This document shows positions 4,513 to 7,950 of a stretch of DNA of 7,950 bases, one piece after another. The notes under the pieces were generated by a model, which had not been told where the DNA came from, did not search any database, and saw only the letters and a program-made list of their open reading frames with translations. A program made the position numbers and the translations under genes. This DNA is from Sedimenticola sp. (GTDB taxonomy: Bacteria; Pseudomonadota; Gammaproteobacteria; Chromatiales; Chromatiaceae). The DNA is taken from the NCBI GenBank assembly GCA_026197195.1, contig JAPHUG010000483.1, forward strand, positions 1-7,950, in the 5' to 3' direction. Every line of letters starts with the position of its first letter. Within the stretch, counting starts at the first letter, position 1.

Positions 4513-5259
4513 CTATTCGTTAACTTTTCCCGGCAAACTCAAATTGCCAGATGCAACATCCATTACATCCACAACGCACAACAATGGCGCATGAACACTT
4601 TGGTTTACTCTAAGTCCAGCTGTGACACCATCAAAGGTAGTATTTTTAACAATTTCAATATCATCAAATGGCACCCTTACCTCTATTGATTCAGAATTGA
4701 ATGTCGGGCTCCAGCCTGGACTATCCAATAGAATAGGCAGACCAGGCCATGTTTTAGGCAACCTTGGTTTAGTATCTTTAGGAATGTCAACAACACTCAG
4801 CGCGCCTTTCCCACATTTTTCATTAGACTGCAAAACAACCCAATGACTGTGCCATACGTCCCCATCATTTACTGTAGAGCCATCATAGTTTTCATCATAA
4901 AGTGGCGTATCATCAAAATCAGGATGTGATGTTACTGCTAATGCCAGGATACCTGCTTTCTTTTCGAAGCCGACCTCATAGCTATCAATTGAAGTTGGCC
5001 ATACATACGAAAACACATCACTTCCAGCTAACTGGCCTGTTGGTGTTGGTTTATTTTTCCCGGCCTTTCCTGAGACAGCCATATGGAAGATAGCGATGTT
5101 ATCCTCTGTGGTTATTTTCGCATGAACAATGTCAAAGGGGGCTAATGCTGTTTTAGTTTCTGCTGCTTGAATGCCACCCAAGTGATGGACATGTGCACAG
5201 GCAGGAAGTGAAAAGCTGGCAATCATAAGCGGCACTATATGAGAGAATTTTAACATCAT
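4513..5259 (-). CDS. Putative exported lipoprotein of unknown function
   Basis: A 248-residue protein with a signal sequence: a short basic start, a hydrophobic core at 9-18, and LPAC at 18-21, a plausible though not ideal lipobox with Cys21 as lipid site. The ACA at 20-22 could alternatively be a type I cleavage site. The mature part begins AHVHHLGG and has the aromatic/His stretch DVWHSHWVV (134-142). Only two cysteines remain (149 and 228), which might form a disulfide in the periplasm. I do not recognise a catalytic motif. ATG codons at 5259 and 5256 are both possible; an AGGGGG site lies 4 and 7 nt upstream of them respectively, slightly favouring the second. The first overlaps the stop of the thioredoxin-like gene (ATGA), so the two are probably co-translated and may act together. 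Confidence 0.85.
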   Translation of the reverse strand: MMLKFSHIVPLMIASFSLPACAHVHHLGGIQAAETKTALAPFDIVHAKITTEDNIAIFHMAVSGKAGKNKPTPTGQLAGSDVFSYVWPTSIDSYEVGFEKKAGILALAVTSHPDFDDTPLYDENYDGSTVNDGDVWHSHWVVLQSNEKCGKGALSVVDIPKDTKPRLPKTWPGLPILLDSPGWSPTFNSESIEVRVPFDDIEIVKNTTFDGVTAGLRVNQSVHAPLLCVVDVMDVASGNLSLPGKVNE

Positions 5260-5498
5260 TCATCCCCCTTCACGTCTTCAAGGGATGCCCCGTAATTGAT
5301 GTGAAAAACACTCCCATTTAACGATAAAGCGGGAACAGACCGGACGCCTGCCTGCTCTGCTTCGGCAATTTTTGTTTTATCTTCGCCTAAATGCACAATT
5401 TCAATCTTAAACCGGTTTTTGTCTAATGCATCAAGTACTTGCTGTTCAGCACTTACACAAACGGAACAGCCTGCATGATAAAAAGTAGCTATATTCAT
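5256..5498 (-). CDS. Small thioredoxin-like CxxC protein
   Basis: An 80-residue protein with a minimal thioredoxin/glutaredoxin-type fold. Strand-forming NIATFYH leads to the redox motif CSVC (Cys11, Cys14). Helix, strand (FKIEIVHLG) and helix (IAEAEQAGV) follow, then SVPAL with the expected cis-proline (Pro56) and a final strand, ALSLNGSVFHI. This is shorter than classical thioredoxin (about 105) and similar to mini-thioredoxins/glutaredoxins. There is no signal peptide, so it is cytoplasmic. The start is supported by GAGGA centred about 9 nt upstream and by a strong promoter at 5546-5574. It is first in a two-gene leftward operon with the lipoprotein and divergent from the MarR-type regulator, so it is likely repressed by that regulator. 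The physiological substrate is unknown. Confidence 0.9.
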   Translation of the reverse strand: MNIATFYHAGCSVCVSAEQQVLDALDKNRFKIEIVHLGEDKTKIAEAEQAGVRSVPALSLNGSVFHINYGASLEDVKGDE

Positions 5499-5523
5499 TG
5501 ATAAATCCTCACTAATCTTTTTT

Positions 5524-5538
5524 GTATCGACTCGATAC
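5524..5538. promoter_or_regulatory. Operator site 1 (15-bp palindrome)
   Basis: GTATCGA-C-TCGATAC is a perfect 7-bp inverted repeat with a one-base centre. It lies immediately downstream of the leftward promoter, at roughly +1 to +15 of that transcript, where a bound repressor would block initiation or clearance. It matches 12 of 15 bases of the site at 5579-5593. Size and symmetry fit a MarR-type dimer. Confidence 0.78.
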
Positions 5539-5545
5539 CTTTTAA

Positions 5546-5574
5546 ATTGTAGTGAGACCCACTGGGCTTGTCAA
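5546..5574 (-). promoter_or_regulatory. Sigma70-type promoter for the thioredoxin-like operon
   Basis: On the minus strand, TTGACA (5574-5569) is followed by a 17-nt spacer and TACAAT (5551-5546). The -35 is perfect and the -10 differs from consensus by one base. The predicted start is near 5539, inside the gap before operator 1. Such a strong promoter implies that expression is limited by the flanking operators. Confidence 0.82.
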
Positions 5575-5596
5575 TATAGTATTTAGTCGATACTAT
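5568..5596 (+). promoter_or_regulatory. Sigma70-type promoter for the MarR-type regulator
   Basis: TTGTCA (5568-5573), a 17-nt spacer and TACTAT (5591-5596). Its -35 covers almost the same bases as the opposing promoter's -35 (5569-5574), so polymerase probably cannot occupy both at once. The predicted start falls at about 5602-5603, on the ATG itself, implying a leaderless message. Operator 2 overlaps the spacer and -10. Confidence 0.7.
5579..5593. promoter_or_regulatory. Operator site 2, within a larger palindrome
   Basis: GTATTTAGTCGATAC matches operator 1 at 12 of 15 positions and keeps the outer GTAT and CGATAC. It lies inside a perfect inverted repeat, TATAGTAT (5575-5582) and ATACTATA (5590-5597). 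It covers the spacer and -10 of the rightward promoter and the region just upstream of the leftward -35, so binding here would autorepress the regulator gene. Confidence 0.75.
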
Positions 5597-5602
5597 AAAG
5601 GC

Positions 5603-6169
5603 ATGAAAGCAAACCACATCTATGATTATGTTGAACGTCTCGGTGAACTTCTTAGGGTTGACTCCCGCCAAGCAGGCACTAAGCACGGACTCCAGCCTGT
5701 ACAGATAGAAGTACTGCACTATCTAGCAATCTGTAATCGATATTCAGATACCCCCATGGCTGTAACAGAATACTTAGGTTTAACTAAAGGTACGGTATCT
5801 CAGACTCTGAAAGTACTAGAGAAAAAAGAACTGCTCACTAAACAACTTGATGATACTGACAAGCGTATCTCTCATATAAAATTGTCGACTAAGGGAAAGA
5901 ATCTGCTAAATAAAGTAGTCCCAACCACCATGTTTGTAACTGCTTGTGAAGTGTTATCTGATGAGAAACAATCGGATATAGCATCATCACTTAAACAATT
6001 ACTCACAACACTTTTGCATGCTAATGATTTGAAAACTTTTGGAGTGTGCAGTTCATGTCGTTACAATAGCGAAACTGAAGGTGGTGGTTACTTCTGCAAA
6101 CTTGTTGAACAACCCCTGTCTGTTGATGATGTACAGCTGATATGCCGAGAACATGAAAGTAAGGTTTAG
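5603..6169 (+). CDS. MarR-family regulator with C-terminal Cys4 cluster
   Basis: A 188-residue dimeric winged-helix DNA-binding protein. The DNA-binding domain spans about 30-100: helix MAVTEYLGL, recognition helix TKGTVSQTLKVLEKKELL (61-78), and wing DDTDKRISHIKLSTKG (83-98). The C-terminal extension FGVCSSCRYN...YFCKL...LICREHE places Cys149, Cys152, Cys165 and Cys181 plus His184 in a pattern suited to binding a metal or to thiol sensing. Most MarR proteins are about 140-150 residues, so this is an added module. ATG 5603 is chosen because similarity starts there; the frame is open 17 codons upstream. No properly spaced ribosome site precedes it and the promoter predicts transcription starting at the ATG. 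It is divergent from a CxxC protein gene and probably represses both. Confidence 0.9.
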   Translation: MKANHIYDYVERLGELLRVDSRQAGTKHGLQPVQIEVLHYLAICNRYSDTPMAVTEYLGLTKGTVSQTLKVLEKKELLTKQLDDTDKRISHIKLSTKGKNLLNKVVPTTMFVTACEVLSDEKQSDIASSLKQLLTTLLHANDLKTFGVCSSCRYNSETEGGGYFCKLVEQPLSVDDVQLICREHESKV

Positions 6170-6470
6170 TTTCATAGGCATTCACCCTTGAAAAAACATT
6201 TCAAACACACCAAAGAAATGTCATGCAGATTTACTTTCACTTTGATGGCACAGTTATGAACCAGATCCTCCGGGCATCGCATCAAGGAATAGTGCTATTA
6301 CATGGTAGAGTTAACAACAATTAAACCGAAAATTAGAAAATTAGACCCAATTACAATTAAACCGGGTCAGATCACAGTTTTCGCTAATATTCTATGGGCT
6401 TAGTCGGTTTATAGTAAGCTTAAGAAATAGTGTGATTTGGAACATATAAAAAAGGGAAGGTATTCAGCGC
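6170..6470. other. 301-bp intergenic region without a gene
   Basis: No coding region is visible. It contains an AT-rich hairpin ACATTTC 6196-6202 with GAAATGT 6215-6221; on the minus strand a T-run follows it, but no minus-strand gene needs a terminator here. A cluster of direct repeats lies at 6317-6368 (separate entry). Near the right end, AAGGGAAGG (6452-6460) is the ribosome site of the next gene. I found no promoter with both boxes convincing. Confidence 0.5.
6317..6368. repeat. Direct-repeat cluster upstream of the 417-aa gene
   Basis: ACAATTAAACCG occurs twice, at 6317-6328 and 6353-6364, exactly 36 bp apart. Between them AAAATTAG is tandemly repeated at 6329-6336 and 6337-6344, and GACCC (6344-6348) faces GGGTC (6364-6368). 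The cluster lies about 100-150 bp before the next start codon. It could be binding sites for a regulator or the relic of a mobile element. Confidence 0.6.
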
Positions 6471-7724
6471 ATGGAAAAAAATAATACGAAAGAGCCTGAA
6501 ACACAAGACGATGCGCCGCCATCACTCGGACTATTTGGTTACAGTCTTCCGAAAACCATCCTACTGGTAATGCTTGCAGGGTTTGTTTACGAAGCCTCTC
6601 AATCAGGCAGGAGCAGGCTCGACCAATTAGCCCGCTGGATTGATGGTGAAGAGTACACCGCCCCTACCGAGTCAGCCGTCAAACAAGAACCCATGTTACC
6701 TGGAACCAGGATCGTAAAAAGCGATGCTTTAGACACGGGTTCTTTTCAGTTTTCCATACAGAAGCAGTGGCCTGCTGTGGAATCCTTGGATTTAAACTAT
6801 GTGCACAATATTAATCCACGTTACGCTGGCCTCTTAAATACATCATTGGACATAGCCGCCGATAAATCACCCTTTCTGTTAAGTACGCCAAAAATATACA
6901 CCGTTACCTTACCGGGTGAATCGGGTCATATTTATTCTCTTCAGCAGCGTGTGTTCTTAAAGGCGTCTAACGATCTAAAAGACGTTGTAGCTGCCATGGA
7001 TGCCTTAACTGAAAAACAGCGAAAAAATACCTTAATGGTAACTGGTCCCAGCACGCTCTCACTTGAACAAAATGCGATCGTTTCAGGAGATATTGATAAA
7101 GCCGCGGTAAGCCCCGATGATGTATTTGATGCGGCCTTTTCAAATCAACTGTCGCAGTTGCTTCAAATACAAAGTAGTGATTTTCCAGTGACGGTCAAAC
7201 GCGCATACCGCACGCAAACAGGGGCTTATACAATTGCAGAAGTAGATTACACCTATACCATGGATGAACAACAACGCCTAAGCGCTGTCTTATATTGGCA
7301 TTATAGCGAGGGTGCACCATGGGGTGATCTCGGTATCTTACTTGTAGAAATCAACGAGAAATCGGCAGCAAAGAATAAGAGTGCACTCAGAGAGACCTTT
7401 TCATCACTCCATCTAAAAGACGGCGATGTGGAAATATGGCGTGATCTACAGTATGACGCCACAACGGACACTAAAATTGAACCCTTCGTGCATGTGGAGA
7501 TTGATGCACGGAGACTTAGAGCTTTTGGTTTGAACATCAAACAGGTGGAAGAGAGTCTGGCATCACTCCTTCCCATTGCAGAGGATGACCTCCCAGACAT
7601 TGCAGTAATGGTTAAGAATGAACAGCAAGTTAATCTGGGAGATATAGCTATGATCCTCCCTTTAACTAATGGTGATCAACAGATACAAACTATCGACAAT
7701 ATCGTATTAACAGTTAGGCCATAG
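6471..7724 (+). CDS. Single-pass membrane protein with RND-like C-terminal segment
   Basis: A 417-residue protein, not recognised as a whole. Residues 1-27 are polar. About 28-42 (KTILLVMLAGFVYEA) is a short hydrophobic segment suited to one membrane anchor. The rest is soluble and probably periplasmic, with no Cys residues. Residues 338-417 (PFVHVEIDARRLRAFGLN, IKQVEESLASLL, VNLGDIAMI) follow the pattern of the docking-region sub-repeat of RND exporters of the CusA/AcrB type, where an 'ID..rA...GL...DV...L' block precedes a 'V.L.DVA.I' strand. The transmembrane segments and proton-relay residues of RND pumps are absent, so this is not a pump. It could be an accessory or assembly protein, or a distant relic. 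The start follows AAGGGAAGG. No partner gene lies in the window. Confidence 0.85.
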   Translation: MEKNNTKEPETQDDAPPSLGLFGYSLPKTILLVMLAGFVYEASQSGRSRLDQLARWIDGEEYTAPTESAVKQEPMLPGTRIVKSDALDTGSFQFSIQKQWPAVESLDLNYVHNINPRYAGLLNTSLDIAADKSPFLLSTPKIYTVTLPGESGHIYSLQQRVFLKASNDLKDVVAAMDALTEKQRKNTLMVTGPSTLSLEQNAIVSGDIDKAAVSPDDVFDAAFSNQLSQLLQIQSSDFPVTVKRAYRTQTGAYTIAEVDYTYTMDEQQRLSAVLYWHYSEGAPWGDLGILLVEINEKSAAKNKSALRETFSSLHLKDGDVEIWRDLQYDATTDTKIEPFVHVEIDARRLRAFGLNIKQVEESLASLLPIAEDDLPDIAVMVKNEQQVNLGDIAMILPLTNGDQQIQTIDNIVLTVRP

Positions 7725-7950
7725 CTGTTTTCACGTTCAACGGGCATGACAAATATTTCAGTCAGTGAAAAAATCTTGTGATACGACCGTATTAAAGCAG
7801 ATCCGTCCGACATCGAATCACAAAGTGGTGCCGGACAAGGATAGGTTTATTGAACAGGGTTAGATAAAAACTGGCATCTTGTTAAAACGCATTAAAATCG
7901 GCTACTGGATGATCTATTATCAGATTTGGTGCTTTATGGGTTCAGAATGA
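7725..7950. other. Right-end non-coding stretch
   Basis: I find no gene here. A small hairpin TTTCA 7756-7760 with TGAAA 7766-7770 follows the preceding stop by about 30 bp but is too weak to call a terminator. GTCCG and CGGAC face each other at about 7806-7837. The short frame running to the final TGA has no start with a ribosome site. Confidence 0.4.

Noticed and set aside
5495..5719. A 74-codon minus-strand frame across the divergent promoter region
   Set aside because: It overlaps the start of the MarR-type gene and both promoters and operators, and has no family features.
6196..6221. A hairpin followed by a T-run on the minus strand, resembling a terminator
   Set aside because: The stem is AT-rich and weak, and no minus-strand gene lies upstream of it in the window.
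6317..6368. A CRISPR-like array
   Set aside because: There are only two 12-bp repeats with one interval, no third copy and no cas genes.
7301..7600. A 99-codon minus-strand frame inside the 417-aa gene
   Set aside because: It is a low-complexity Ser/Arg-rich antisense shadow with no ribosome site.

Overview
The window looks like an accessory region from a gammaproteobacterium, perhaps a marine one such as an Alteromonadales or Vibrionales relative. That placement is an inference from the moderate-to-low GC content, the cassette-array architecture and the gene families; nothing here identifies the species.

Positions 1-3890 read as a fragment of an integron gene-cassette array interrupted by insertion sequences. 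The key evidence is that each cassette opens with a 7-bp core site whose exact reverse complement begins the recombination site (attC) at its own end: GTTAAAT/ATTTAAC (cassette 0), GTTATGC/GCATAAC (cassette 1), GTTAGAG/CTCTAAC (cassette 2) and GTTAAGT/ACTTAAC (cassette 3). Cassette 1 encodes an unrecognised 181-aa protein, cassette 2 an unrecognised 271-aa three-helix membrane protein, and cassette 3 a small zinc-binding GFA/CENP-V-type protein. Cassette 0 has no convincing gene and a shortened attC. No integrase gene or attI site is visible.

Left of the array (about 220-1590) is an apparently intact IS110-family element of the IS1111 type, on the minus strand. It has a DEDD transposase, subterminal inverted repeats, and a 3' non-coding end of about 250 bp that can fold into nested stem-loops. 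That end is the expected place for a bridge (guide) RNA. The element sits directly next to the cassette-0 core site, which fits the known habit of IS1111-attC elements of inserting into attC sites. Cassette 3's attC stops where its final core site should be, and a truncated IS3-family orfA follows.

Positions 3890-4510 are debris: the IS3 orfA remnant, a REP-like palindrome, and a short open frame that may be the tail of a lost gene.

Positions 4513-6169 form a compact divergent locus. Rightward is a MarR-type regulator with a C-terminal Cys4 cluster. Leftward is an 80-aa CxxC thioredoxin-like protein whose gene overlaps by 4 bp that of a putative exported lipoprotein of unknown function. The 104-bp gap between them holds two back-to-back sigma70-type promoters with overlapping -35 boxes and two copies of a 15-bp palindromic operator. 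This suggests autoregulation, possibly in response to redox state or metal.

After a repeat-containing gap comes a 417-aa protein with one N-terminal membrane segment (6471-7724), not recognised as a whole, whose last 80 residues resemble the docking-region sub-repeat of RND exporters. The final 226 bp hold nothing recognisable.
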